A DNA stretch of 64,000 nucleotides, from assembly GCA_033030425.1 (NCBI GenBank), contig JAUFSD010000002.1, forward strand, positions 124,001-188,000. The letters are read 5' to 3'. The translations under genes were made by a program, and so were the position numbers. This document shows, piece by piece, positions 23,648-35,319 of this stretch; positions within the stretch are counted from its first letter, which is position 1; the number at the start of each line of letters is the position of its first letter. Source of the stretch: Verpa conica. Its lineage: Eukaryota > Ascomycota > Pezizomycetes > Pezizales > Morchellaceae. A model generated the notes under the pieces. That model saw only the letters and a list, made by a program, of their open reading frames with translations, was not told the DNA's origin and searched no databases.

Positions 23648-25427
23648 CTACATGGTACTTCCAGAGGGTGCCGAGATTTTGGCCCTTTTGGCTATTCTTT
23701 TGGCGTCAGCTTCATCTCTTTTACGCTTTAGTTCTACAAGCACTTCGCCTTTCTCTAGAACACAGGCTGCATGAGTATTAATGCGCCGAGTGTCAGGTTT
23801 ACTTTTTGCTGTAAGCTGTTTAATCTCATTGCGCAAGTATTCTTCCCCAGCTGCATGCATGGCCGCTCTTGCAGCACTTTTCTCGGCGCTCATTTTTAGT
23901 TTTGTGAAAAGTGTACGCTGTTTAATAGAGCGAGGGCTGTTGGAGGTAATTGTTGCTAAAGATTCCACATACATATTATGAATGGACCGAGGTGTGGTAG
24001 GTGTAGTAGGTTGATAGGTAAGAAGCTGATAGGGTGTTTCTTTATTAGGAGTAATAGGTGGTAGTGGGTTTAGTGGAGTAGAAGGAAGAATAGGCTCGGG
24101 TAAAAAAAGATTTTGAAGTACTATGAGAGGGTTGTACGGATAGATACCAGTTGCACGGAATCCTGATGCAATATTATGTAAAGTAAATGCTTTTTCTCGG
24201 GCTTTTGCAAGCAAATGAGGGAAATTATTTTTGTCGATTGGAATTTGAAGAGTATTGATTTGTTGCTTATAATATTTTTGGACCGCCGAGAAAACACCTA
24301 CATCTAAAGGCTGCAAAACATGGGAGGTGTGTGCTGGAAGACAAAAAGGGATGATTTTGTGATTTAAACAAAAATCAATTAAATCAAAATCAAGATGTGA
24401 CTCAAATCCATCGAAAATAAGCATACGCCACTCGCCATTAGCCCTATAATAGTTAGTAGAGTTAAATAAAATATTTATTTTAATTATACCTTATTGATGT
24501 CTGTGGTTCAAATATTTTTTGAATATATTCAAAACATAATTGACTATTTGTATAGCCTTTTGGTGAATATCCAAACCAAAATTGTGACTTGTCTCCACGG
24601 TACCAGCCAGCAAGATGATTATTTCCTTTAAAAATAATCAATGGTGTTGTTGAAAACCCATCTGTAGCAATTGATTCTACAACTGTACAAGATTCACGCA
24701 TGCGATACTCTTTAAAAACCGCGTTTTGCCGTACATTGCGACATATTCTTTTAGTAATATCTCCAACTCCCATAATAAAGCCTTTCTCGTCCAAGTTGTA
24801 TGTATTATGTGGGAGAATATTATATTTTTCGACAGTTGTTTTCAACTTCAAATTAACATGATTAGCGAATATACTCTTGTATACTTGAGCCGCAACTGCA
24901 ACCGTAACACAACATACCTTCCAAAAAAAGTCATCCATCACATCCCAACTGTGAGCATTTGCTCGGTCTGTTGCAATAGTTTTTGTCAATACATACCAAA
25001 GGTTTTGGTGACGATCAAGAAACCGATAGATCCAGTTGTTGCCGAGCGAAAGAGCTGGTTCCCGCTTGTGAAGGAGGGTTTGGGCAAGTTCAAAGAAGAG
25101 AGAACGGTTTGCAGGAACATTAAAATCATCAAGGAACAACAATCTTTCAACTAAGATCTTTTCCTCGGCAACTGTAAGGATTTGACGACTGGCATGAACT
25201 TCTGAACGAGTGCGGTACTGGCCTGAACTGGTGATATGACGTCGCAAAGTACTTTCTGGTACATTGTATTTTCTTGCAATCTGAAGAACCACGGGCGCTT
25301 CCATCACATTTGGATTCTCTCTGTATGCTCGCAACTCTCCATGATAATGACTCAAGGCGAGAACTAATAGTTCTTCTTTAGTATACTGACGGGAGTGATC
25401 AATAACAGGAACTTGAACAGTCGCCAT
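23648..25427 (-). CDS. Pogo/Fot1-type transposase (DDE, CENP-B-like DNA binding)
   Basis: Two exons, 25427-24490 and 24443-23648, are separated by a 46-nt intron (GTATAA...CTAACTATTATAG) and encode 577 residues. Order of domains: a psq-type helix-turn-helix (residues about 15-70, ending VPESTLRRHI), a CENP-B-type HTH (about 85-145) and a DDE_1 nuclease domain (about 200-370). The catalytic triad can be read as Asp213 (NLDEKG), Asp324 (MLIFDG) and Asp360 (LQPLDVG), a DD35D spacing. The splice restores the family block around the second Asp, which supports the intron. The C-terminal 200 residues are basic with a possible coiled coil (about residues 515-555), usual for the family. No stop or frameshift is visible, so the gene is probably functional. 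It cuts and inserts the element at TA sites. Confidence 0.93.
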
Positions 25428-25597
25428 ATCTCAAAAGCACTGCATACAGTGATCACCAGCGTTCACAACACTCTTAAATACTCTACATATTTTCACACGG
25501 GCATCAGCTTTCTATCAAAGTCTCCAATCCTCTCTTAGGTCCATCTCCTCACTGTCTCCCCCGGGCCTTCAGTTTCTCTTAGGCGTTCAGTTCTCCT

Positions 25598-25750
25598 GTG
25601 CCTCCAGTCTCCTCCCCCGTATCTCCAGTCTCCTCCACTCCCCCGTGTCTCCTCCCGGGCCTCCAGTCTCCTCCAGTCTCCTCCCGGGCCTCCAGTCTCC
25701 TCCCGGGCCTCCAGGGCCTCCAGCCTCTGCCCCGGGCCTCCAGTCTTCTA
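25598..25750. repeat. GC-rich minisatellite inside the pogo element
   Basis: Imperfect tandem copies of about 20 bp, close to GGCCTCCAGTCTCCTCCCGG, fill most of this stretch between the transposase start and the right TIR. Some units are truncated to about 13 bp. It lies in the probable 5' untranslated region or promoter of the transposase and could vary in copy number between elements. Confidence 0.8.
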
Positions 25751-25819
25751 TCGGAATCTGTCCTTTGCCTCCTGGGTGCCAGTTACCACGCATGGACCTT
25801 TGATATTCGCTTACCGAGT

Positions 25820-25872
25820 CCGAACCCCTGTTCGCCATTACCCAGTGTTTGCCATTACCCCGTGAACGACTG
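25820..25872 (-). repeat. Right TIR of pogo element
   Basis: Reverse complement of the left TIR with two mismatches, ending at CTG before the TA at 25873-25874. It carries the same pair of 13-bp subterminal words; the one nearer the centre is exact and the outer one has a G-to-A change. Confidence 0.93.
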
Positions 25873-25874
25873 TA

Positions 25875-27443
25875 GGGTCAAACTGCAGCTTTGCCGGCTC
25901 AATCTTATTAACGCCACTTGTGCCGTGGTGTTGGGAGCTTAGAGACTTCGTTTTGCATAAGGCGCGTGTAAAGGCGCGTGAGAGGCGTTGGAGAGTGGAG
26001 CAGAGTTAGAGTAGCTCTAGAAGACCCTAAGGAACGCTATTCCCAAAGGTTCTTCTCCCCCCCTCCTCCCCAGGGTCAAGAACTCGGTGTGAATAGAATA
26101 ACAAACATCCACCCAACGTCACTTTAGACTCAACAAAACCCTAAATTTAGTCACCCACCCATAAACACTCTAACATGCTAGCTGGGATTCCACCTAGGAT
26201 GGCTAATGCCTGGAGAAAGGGTGGGGGTGGTGGGAAGTTTCCATTACCCCTACCCTATTTTGGCGAGTTGAAGATGCTGCGCAGCCTTAGATAGAGTAGC
26301 TCTTCTCTTCTACGCACAGCCTCAACCTTACTCTTCTCTCTGCTCAGCTCAATGGAATCTCGTCACGTATATACCTTATCAGGAATGTGGAGAATAGTTT
26401 ACTCTTTCCGGACGTGAGGCTCTTTTCGGCAAGAGTTCCTAAGAGGGGAGGTTATACTCCACATCCTTGCCTTTCTAGGGTAATGCATAACTTATCCGCT
26501 TTCTCAAATGGTATTATTAATTAAATGCCTTGTTGGCGATTGATAGCGCTATACGAGCACACACACACACACTTTCTCTCTGTTTAGGCGCGGTACTTAC
26601 TACCCGCGGACACAGAGCATTAGTAGAATGTAAAAGTACATACTGTTGTCTACCAAGAAACCCTTGGAGACGCCGTCGTGGTGCATATCGTACTCTCTCT
26701 CTCGAGATGGTATAAGAGCCGATACGGATGAAGATCTTGGGTTGGCGAGGGTTATTTATAAGAAAGAGGGGGAGGCACGGGAGGGAAAAAAACCAAGATC
26801 AAGGTACCCGATTGTACATGTTTCCCCCCCCCCTCTCTTTCCAAGAAACTTTCGGAGCGGCCCGGGAGGGAGGGAGGGGGAGGGGTTCAGTTAGGATCGT
26901 CGCGAAAGCCACTCAGAACTCAAAAGTGTGGGATACGCGATTTGTCGCTTAACGTGTTTTTCATTTTCCTTTTTTTCTTTTTTTTTTGAGAACCGTCAAT
27001 AACCTATCTGACGTGATATAAATTTTTGTACCTGCTTTTTTGACATGACTATTACTGGTGCGTGAGAGGGTGGGATAGCTTTTAGTTTATAATTATGGTA
27101 ATGGCTAAGATCTAAAATGTCATTGTGGATCATTGGTTCCTTCACCTCGCTTACCTTACTAGTGGACCGCACATATATATATAGAGGTGTGGCTTGGTCA
27201 GCTTTTCAATCTCTCTCTCTAGGGGTGGTGGCTCATTCTTTGAGATTTCGCAGGATCTACACAGCCTGCGGATTTCCAGGTTATGTGAGAGGCATTCTAT
27301 CTAGGTGGCTGGGGGGGTTAACCACTAAGGGTTGTGGGATTCTATCGCGACGACCCACGAATGATATTTGTTGATACCACGCGGTTATCTATTATGAAAG
27401 AGTGGATTAAAACTCTTGGTATAACCCAAGATGTTAGAAAGAA
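25875..27443. other. Gene-free region
   Basis: No gene is recognisable. A (CA)n run lies at about 26560-26571, and short frames around 26530-26950 have no domain. TATATATATA occurs near 27172-27181 without an adjoining coding sequence. Confidence 0.5.
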
Positions 27444-27445
27444 TA

Positions 27446-27629
27446 CAGTTGCACCTCGCTATAAGAAACGCCAAGAACTCAGCCGATTTCGTTTCTTATA
27501 GCAAGTTTTCCAAAGATATCCCTTATAGCAAGGGTAAATTTGGTGTAGAAAAATCAGAATTGACCTGGAAAAAGTTTCTTACAGCAAGGTTTTTCTTATA
27601 ACGAGGTTTCTTATAGCGAGGTGTGACTG
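27446..27629. mobile_element. MITE with 24-bp TIRs
   Basis: A 184-bp element bounded by CAGTTGCACCTCGCTATAAG on the left and its near-exact reverse complement on the right (22 of 24 positions match). TA flanks both ends (27444-27445 and 27630-27631). The interior repeats related words such as CTTATAGCAAG several times. It has no coding capacity. TA duplication and the CAGT...ACCTCGCTATAA end are typical of non-autonomous Tc1/mariner or pogo derivatives, but the ends differ from the pogo element at 23516, so a different autonomous partner must mobilise it. Confidence 0.9.
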
Positions 27630-27631
27630 TA

Positions 27632-29864
27632 ATTCGCAATAGGGTTTGTATCTACATTGGGGCTATCGTTTGGTAATCGTAAGCTAGCCACAATGAAACC
27701 AACGTGTCATGTCAGCTTCCTAACAAAGGTATAAATCGCGTAAGACTTAAGGGGGACCCTCTCTCGATAGAAGCGTGTTTGATATATAAAGCATAACGGT
27801 AGAAATGAAGGCCATTATCTCATGACTGAATTGAATACATACATTAGGAACTTGGCTATTTTAAAGTGATACAAACAAGTACATGTATCTATGCGAGATA
27901 TACTCAATGTGGAAGAGGCTCTTGTTTTTTTACCAACGGGCCAAGCATAATTATGGGACAGTCAACTTTATTACCTACACACCATTGATTCACCCCCTTT
28001 TCTCCTCCCTACCCCCCTTACTGTAGGTTGATTTTTATACTTTTTCACTGTTGGTGTCACTCGGGATTTCATCTTTATGTTTAGTCTTCAGGGACTGTGC
28101 ACTGCTCTTATGTAAGGGTCGCAGAACCGATGGGTCAGCGAGTTACTAGGGTGTGTATCAGTTGATTCTGAGATATCTGGAAAGAGTCATGCTTTAGTGC
28201 GCAAACTACCCCCCTGAGTACGGCTCGAGTGACGTTGTTGCTTCTCATAAGCTACTGCATAGTTATTCCGGCCACAGTTATCAGGGGGCGTGGCTGGTGC
28301 ATCTTAATATAGCGTCGGTTCTACGGAGTGTTGGGCAACGAGTTTGAGAAGTGCATTTGGTTACTAATAGAACCTTTAAGCTTTTTCTCGAGGTGAGAAA
28401 AGAATCACCTAACGTCGAACGATCTCTGATTAATCTATATTAAAGACTGACTGACTGACAGGCTCGAATAAGAATGGTAAAAAGAAAGAAAGAAAGAAAG
28501 AAAAAAGGAAAATATATATCTGGATTCAAACCCTATCTATTTGGGTATAGGTTCTCAAGACGAGTCCCATCAACAGCTGGAAGGAGGTCTTCCCCCGACG
28601 CATTACTTCCAGAATTATCCCTTCTAAAAGAAATCCCATTCCACTTCTTCGACGTTTTTATGACTCTGTGATACGTACAGAAAGCATAGATAATGAAGAT
28701 ACAGTACGTGATACTAACCCCCATTAGTCAGTATATATATACATACAAAATGAGAGGGGGGGGGGGTTCTAAGTTTAACTCACGTAGTCATTATCGAGAT
28801 CATAAAAGTGAAATTCGGATTCTGACAGTATATCCACTTATCTTTAAACCGCGTCGGACATATCTTATCCAGTATACTCTTCAAGTTCGCCAAAGAATTA
28901 CTCTGGTAGAAGCAGACCAGAAGCCAAAAGAAACTCAATGGGGCATTGAGCGCGATCGACAAAAGGGGGTGGAGTCGGGATTTGATGAGTAGTACTATAT
29001 GAAGTATTATCGCCAGTGCAGAGAATGTGCTGCAGATGATATTAAGGACTAGGCGTCTAGAGCGAAATGAGTTAATAAAAAAAACTAATACTGGTTGGAG
29101 AGATTAGGATTTGGAGAAATTACATTGCTGGTTTAGCACGGAAAACGGTTCGCACATAGTTTATGTCGTAGCAGCTGACTCCGAGGACTATGAGGACGAA
29201 CAGTAACTGCCAGCTTAGCAGCCAGAATGTCGGGAATGGTTTCCAACGAGGGTCGCAAGGCATGTTTGAGTGTGGAGTTAGTCTTCACGAGTAAGTGGTA
29301 AAACACCGAGGGGGATATTTTTATAGTGTTGGGGTCTCGAGGGGGGTATAAGCTGCTTTAGAAGTGGTTTAGTTGAATTTAATGACGTACACTTTCTTTG
29401 TTTGCTAGTATACAAGATCTATTCTATAGCAAAACTTGACCCTAAAAGATCCTATTGAGATCACACACCGAACAAAGAAGTAATTCTATCGCTTAATTTC
29501 GCGAGTGATGCGCTGTGCAGGATTAGCTATGATGATGATGATAATTCACAATGCAGGATTAGCTAGTATATAGAAAAAGACAATCACGGGACCGTGAATG
29601 TTTGGAGAAGTAAATATATATTAATTTTTGGAGAGTCGGGTTGGTGTTCAAAATAAGCTAAGCTAGAGACATGAAGAAGCGAAAAAAAATTGATGTATAA
29701 ATCTGCATGCTGTCGTATTTCTCAAACAGGCATGTGTAATAGAATAAAATTCAACCCGGACTAATGATAAAAGAAACCGTTTATATAACCACTATCCAAC
29801 TCATTCTACAAAACCTAGGCGCGTAAAGGATATCGGATGTTGAAGCTAAACCAGGCGAGAATCT
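27632..29864. other. Gene-free region
   Basis: An (AAAG)n microsatellite is present at about 28478-28506, and the word TGCAGGATTAGCTA appears twice at about 29515 and 29551. No supported coding or RNA gene is seen. Confidence 0.5.
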
Positions 29865-30451
29865 TTAGATCAAGGATGCGAGGGCAAGACAGCCGAGATT
29901 GATCAAGCCGTTCTGTCAAAATGGTCAATATATTGAAAGCTCATGGGGAGACTATTAGGTGATGACTTACTTGAGAGACTTCGCCCTGGCAACAAGCGGC
30001 CTTTGCGTCGCAAGCCTTGTTGATAGGAACTTGGACTAATAGCAAAGACACATTAACAAATCTATCTCTAAAATATGCATAGTACAGGCAAGGGGTATAA
30101 CATACCACCGACAACAGGAAGATTGATGGGCGAGCACTGGATACCAATGTCGCCACTCCCAAAGACGGCTCCAAGAAGACCAGCGTTGGTAGTATCGCCC
30201 TTCTTCTCGATCTTGTTGCAGCAGTTAAGCTGAGCGTTACCACAGGTCTGAACACCCTGCTCTACGGTGTAATCGCCCTTAACAGTTCCCTTGTTGGCGG
30301 CACTGTTTCCAGCGTTCTGACCCTTGTTGCCTACATCTTGGTTACCTTCGCCGTCATTTCCGGAGGACGTAATTCCTTGTCGGGCCACTAGAGGGGAGGC
30401 AGTGATGGTGAGAGCAAGAGCCAAGATGGCAAAGAGTTTCTGGGCAAGCAT
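29865..30451 (-). CDS. Class I hydrophobin
   Basis: Three exons, 30451-30106, 30035-29971 and 29912-29865, join in frame (introns of 70 and 58 nt) into 152 residues. A signal peptide (residues 1 to about 19) is followed by a Gly/Asn-rich spacer and the eight-cysteine hydrophobin pattern: Cys (TCGNAQLN), Cys-Cys, Cys (IQCSP), Cys (NKAC), Cys-Cys (AACCQ), Cys (LGC). The spacing (6, about 28, 17, 5 and 13 residues) fits class I. The last cysteine is reached only through the short third exon. Hydrophobins self-assemble at air-water interfaces and coat aerial hyphae, spores and wall surfaces. The N-terminal spacer before the first Cys is longer than in minimal hydrophobins. A TATA box lies about 150 bp upstream. 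Confidence 0.93.
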
Positions 30452-30597
30452 TGTGAATTTTGAGGGGTCTTTTTGAGAGCTGAGGAGAGTTTCAGGAGGT
30501 GCTTTTAGGAGGATTAATGTAAGGTGTGTGTGGTTTGTAGGTAACAAATGCTTGATGAGTAGATGGAAGGTTAAGACGAGAGGAGGGAGCTTGATGT

Positions 30598-30603
30598 TTA
30601 TAG
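30598..30603 (-). promoter_or_regulatory. TATA box of the hydrophobin gene
   Basis: TATAAA on the minus strand, about 147 bp before the start codon, followed downstream by a C/T-rich leader. The position is compatible with a core promoter; the assignment is by sequence only. Confidence 0.5.
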
Positions 30604-31994
30604 AGATTCAATAGCAATGAAGGAGGACATGCTAACTTAATGCAAATCCATAGATTCTGTTTGTTTATTATCTTGTTGATATTGCAATAAGAACTATATA
30701 GGTTCAAATATGCGGGGTAGAAATGCACGCGAAATTATGTACCTTGCAGGTATTTTGGAGATCCAGACGCATATGGGTTATATATCTTTAGTACAAATTC
30801 CCCAAGGGTTTTGCGGTGCTCTCTGTAAAATTACTGTAGGGCCCCTCAAAAAAGAAGGAAAAGTAGCCAAGCAGTTCTACTCAAGCTGTACGTATAAGCT
30901 GTGGAAAATGATTAGGATATCTATAATACGGATTATCTACCTAAAAAAGAAAAATTTCCAGGTAGGGTGAACCTCCTTACATTAGTTCTTATATATATCG
31001 TACATCTTTTTCCACCACACTGGTGCGGAGTTTATTCTTCGTAGTTTATTCTATCCCTTGGCCTAATTTTGTATTTTTGAAATAGATTCGAGGTGTTTAA
31101 TTATTGATGACGCAAGATGGCGGGATTGCATAAAAATCAAATTCTTAAGCTACACCTTACTTACCGGAGATTGCAAAAAATGAAAACAGAGGCAAGGGGT
31201 AGATTTCTAGGAGTCGATACCTTGGTATTTCCCCCTCCAACCGCTAGTCCAAACATATTGTTACCTTAATTTTTATAGTTTTAATTTGCAATAGATGAGG
31301 TAGATCGACCTTAGGGGAATGTAGGGGCACTGTATTACCTTGAGCGAAAAAGACATTTAAATCTGTCTCAAACTGCTTTAAATCGCCAGCTTTTTAAAGT
31401 TTGCTATGATATTGACTCTGTAAACATCCGCGCTTTAACCAGTAGACTAATTTTCAGGTAGCGTGGTCTGGTACGCGGTATGTCCTACCACCAAACTAAC
31501 CTAGAGATTGGATCTTCCCTAGGTAATTAATCAACCCATCCAAGAGCAAATTCTTTGCAATACACATGAAGGACACGAAATATGCCGTGGGAGTTCTTTG
31601 GTAGGGCGTTCTATATATCTAAAACTAGACAGCTATGTAGTAGTTATCGATGAGGTGGATAAGTTCTTGGCTGTATTGCATTCTTGGCAACGTACGAAGC
31701 CGTTAAGTCGCCCAAGACTATCGCATGACAGGATTGGGTCGGGAGAGTCCCAGCATGTGTAACCGATCTCTTTACATCCGACGAAATAATCGTATTGCAT
31801 ATCTACATAAACCTGTTGGGATTAGGCGGGGGGGGGGATGGTATCATTGAACAGCGAATTGCGTGAGATCTTATCATACCTCCGAGTCTACTATAGGCCC
31901 CACGCACGAATATTACCAGCATTATGATTTCTACATATAGGTAACTGACTTTTCCCCCCACTTTGCAGTGAACATCTGCATATACAAAGACGCA
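30604..31994. other. Intergenic region between divergent hydrophobin and dioxygenase genes
   Basis: The two flanking genes diverge from here. A possible 5'-UTR splice acceptor (a long C run, then CTTTGCAG) ends at about 31968, just before the dioxygenase ATG. Two tRNA-like 5' halves on the minus strand lie at about 31360-31495. Otherwise nothing is recognised. Confidence 0.45.
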
Positions 31995-33353
31995 ATGGCT
32001 CCTAGCGTCACCGCGACCGATATAATTATTTCCGATCCCACCAAACAAAAGGTGAAAACATCAGGTCAACTCGAGCCTGAGTACTCGCTACTAGGATCGT
32101 ACCAAGAATTCCCAAAGAAGATCGAGGGACCGACGGTGTGGGAAGCTGAAGATTACCGAAATAGCCCCGAGCGGTGGACGCATCAATGGAGTAATGAGGA
32201 GGTGGAAGAAATCGAAACCGCTGCGGATAAATTTCTAGAGAATGAGTACGAGCTTACCGAGATCACAAAAGTGGGGATCCTAGAGTGCCTTGAACTTCAG
32301 AATGTATTTCTGGTAGCTGACGTGGTTTGCTTGAATTTGAAGGAGCGCTTTCCGCTTCCGAAACTCGCGGGGTTTCTCGAGTCTGTCCGGCAAGAGCTCA
32401 TCAATGGTAAAGGCTTCATCCTATTCAAGGGGTTTCCTGTCCAGCGCTGGGGAAACAAAAAGTCTGCAGTAGCATACATGGGGGTCGGGACTCATCTTGG
32501 CTACTTTGTCTCACAGAACGGCAAGGGCCATGTTTTGGGACATGTCAAAGATCTTGGGGAAGACTCCACTCAGATCGATAAAGTGCGGATCTACCGGACG
32601 AATGCGAGGTAGGTTTTAATATATATATTGAGCGGTAAGGAAGCGACTGCGGTTTATTAATGCGAGCTAAAAATAGGCAATTCTTTCATTCGGATGATGC
32701 TGATCTTGTTGGTCTGCTTTGCGTTGCCAGAGCCTTCGAAGGAGGTGAATCAGATCTGGTATCGTCACATCATGTCTTTAATGTCCTTCAAGAGGAGCGT
32801 CCAGATGTTGTCGAGACTCTTACCAAGCCGAATTGGTACTTTGATCGAAAAGGGGAGACCTCCAAGGGCCAGAAAGAATGGATCAAAGCTTCCGTATTTT
32901 ACTGGTATGATGGAAGAGTATACACAAAGTACGCTATGACTTCACCTAAATATTCGCTGCAGTGGCTGATACAGTGTCTTCTGTAAAAGATGGGACCCAT
33001 ACTACGTCAGGTCCTTGACACGATTCTCTGATAAGGGATTAGTCCCACTACTTTCCGAAGCACAGATCGAAGCCATAAACGTGCTTGAAAACACATGTTT
33101 AAGGCTATCGCTGCACATGATTCTTGAGGTCGGCGATATCCAGTTCCTTACCAATAATCATGTATTCCACGCTCGTACCGCATATGTGGATCATCCACCA
33201 CCACATCCGAGAAGACATCTAATGAGGCTATGGCTCTCAACGCCTGAGACAGAAGGAGGCTGGAAATTACCCTTCTCTGATAGTAACGATCTTAAGCGAG
33301 GGGGTATTCAGGTCGACGATGTATTGGAAAACGCCCCCTTAGATGCTGAGTAA
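31995..33353 (+). CDS. TauD/TfdA-family 2-oxoglutarate/Fe(II) dioxygenase
   Basis: Three exons, 31995-32608, 32677-32928 and 32990-33353 (introns of 68 and 61 nt), give 409 residues. The iron site is visible as the HxD motif His209-Ser-Asp211 (FFHSDDAD, reached across intron 1) and the distal His349 in NNHVFHARTAY; Arg368 (LMRLWL) is the likely 2-oxoglutarate-binding arginine. Proteins of this fold hydroxylate small acids such as taurine, sulfonates or aryloxyacetates, or act in secondary metabolism; the substrate here cannot be read from sequence. No adjoining biosynthetic or transporter gene is present. A 5'-UTR intron is possible, because a clear acceptor precedes the ATG. In-frame ATG 31968 was rejected because it lies at that acceptor and the N-terminus from 31995 (MAPSVTATD) looks natural. 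Confidence 0.9.
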
Positions 33354-34564
33354 AGAATAGGTAGGGTTTTATTTAGGTATAGTAGTTTTTAGGGTATGAA
33401 TTTTCTTGATGTATAGCGTGAAGTCTTTTCAGCACTTAACGAACTGCATTTGATGTAGTTCTAGGGTACAGTATTGAGGTTCTTTGTAAGATAAGAAAAT
33501 CGTAGTAAAATATGTAGGAATTCATTACTATATGCAGGGGGAACTTTTCATCAGTGAGATGTCTAACTTGCTGAAGAGTGAATTTACCGCTACTTATCAG
33601 CCGCTTTTGTAGACTGTGTTTTAGCCCATTGAAATGTACTAAACTACAGAGTTCCGTCTGATTATTCATATATTTTGTAATTCAGAGAATTCGCTTTACT
33701 TAAAAGGTTGAATGGTTTTCTGTGGTTATATAAGGTAGTCGAGTGGGACTGTGAACTAAAGCCACTTCCCTAAGATTAATTTGTGCTCTCGACAGGGCCG
33801 CATTGCACAACATATTTGTGAGAGGGATAGCAGAAATGATCAACATTACAGATATGAGAATGCCAAGACGCTGCAATGGGGGAAAGTCACATTCTAAGTT
33901 ACCGACCATTATGTAGAAGAGAGAGCTGGAATTTTGCTAAGCTAGGATGGCCCCAAACACTATGGCCCCCCCTATTCATAGCTAATTTTAGTAGAGTTCT
34001 ATTGTATATCCTCTATGATGTTTCAGGTGCTATTTTCGGAAAGGCCTACAAAGGTGGCCTTCTAGTTAAATAGATTGACCTTTGTCGAAATAAAAAAAAA
34101 AACATCACTTGAGACAACCTTCGAGTGACAAAGTGCGGTAATCGCTTTTTCCGGCTACAGTAGCATTCCAACCAAGAATTCCGGGGGGCTGGAACCTTTG
34201 TGTATTGGTTTCGTATGGGCAGGTAGAGGGCCGGTCGCAGTTATCTTATAATCACGGTGATTTCCCAAGAGATGTTTGATTATATTCACTGATGGCGCAC
34301 CGGATAGTATCTCTCATAGGCACTATTGTATATAAGTTTATATTTTTTTAAGGAAGAAAACATTAGATAAAAGCTCCTAAGTCTATTTAAAAGAAACCAA
34401 GCCATCGCGCGGCATTCCTTCAACAGGACTGATCTGGACAAGATGGCTGAAAACGGTACATCCGTTCCCAGATCTATCCAAAGTTAAAACATGAATAGCC
34501 CCCGCCACCCAGGGCTGAAAGCATTCTTACGGATTCGTCACTGCCCATTGAGTAGATTAAAGGG
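33354..34564. other. Gene-free region
   Basis: This holds the 3' flank of the dioxygenase gene and short frames without domains. No RNA gene or transposon ends were recognised. Confidence 0.5.
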
Positions 34565-34570
34565 TATATA
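34565..34570 (+). promoter_or_regulatory. TATA box of the small GPI-protein gene
   Basis: GGGTATATAGC lies about 160 bp before the ATG at 34726. It is followed by a C/A-rich leader that ends in a run of A just before the start codon. Confidence 0.5.
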
Positions 34571-34725
34571 GCAGCATCCCTCTCATTCTAAACCCATTGA
34601 ACTCCAACCATTTAATCCTCCACTTCGACAAACAAACCACCCGTCAACCCACCCGTCAGACCCCCCACCCTCCCAAACACTCCAACTAACACCCTCCAAC
34701 AAAAAAAAAAGACATAAAAAAAACT

Positions 34726-35319
34726 ATGTATTTCCCCACTGTATCTATCATCCTTGCTGGTCTCTCCAGCCTCACAGTCGCTGCCGCCTCTCCCTACGAC
34801 GACGGGATGTGGCACCCAGACGTAACCACCGCCGCCTCATACGTCCCACCAGGAACAACCTCCTACATCTCTCCAACCATGACTAGATCAACCTACATCG
34901 GCTACTGGTCTAGCAACTCCACTGCAACAACCACAGCGCTCACAAAGCCTATGACCACCGCATCTTACAACACAAGTCACACAATGACTGACCACGCCGT
35001 TAGCAATATGACGCGGTCCGTTAATGGATCAATGACTATGACATCTACGAGAATGTAAGTTTGAAAGAACCCCTCCTCCTCTTCTCTCACCCTCTTGTGG
35101 ACTTGGAGGCTTATGAGTGTGTGTGTGTGTGGACGTAGATATACAACTACCGTTTGCGACTTTGAGAGTAGTTGCTATGTATCGGTTGTGACTGCGACTG
35201 GTGGCACTAGAGTTACTGATATGCCGCAGCCGACTATGACCCCGTTCAGTAGTTCTAGTCGTCTGATGGCTAGTGGTTGGGGTGCATTGGTGCTTTGTGG
35301 GGTGGCTTTGTTGCTGTAA
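34726..35319 (+). CDS. Small Ser/Thr-rich GPI-anchored surface protein
   Basis: Two exons, 34726-35054 and 35139-35319 (84-nt intron with GTAAGT and a GT-rich end before CGTAG), give 169 residues. A signal peptide occupies residues 1 to about 21. The mature part is dominated by Thr, Ser and Met, with four N-glycosylation sequons (NST, NTS, NMT, NGS), and one Cys pair (VCDFESSC) lies at the start of exon 2. The last about 20 residues are hydrophobic after a Ser-rich stretch, as expected for GPI addition. I recognise no catalytic or adhesion domain; wall decoration is the most likely role by composition. Confidence 0.82.

Larger units (their letters stand above)
23516..25872 (-). mobile_element. 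Complete pogo-type DNA transposon
   Basis: A 2,357-bp element bounded by 53-bp terminal inverted repeats that match at 51 of 53 positions (23516-23568 and 25820-25872). It begins CAGTCGTTCACGGGGTAATG and is flanked by TA on both sides, the Tc1/mariner-superfamily target duplication. It encodes one apparently intact transposase on the minus strand and carries a GC-rich minisatellite between the TIR and the start codon. Near-identical ends and an open coding sequence suggest recent activity. The family assignment (Tc1/mariner, pogo/Fot1 branch) rests on the transposase domain order and DD35D spacing. Confidence 0.95.
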
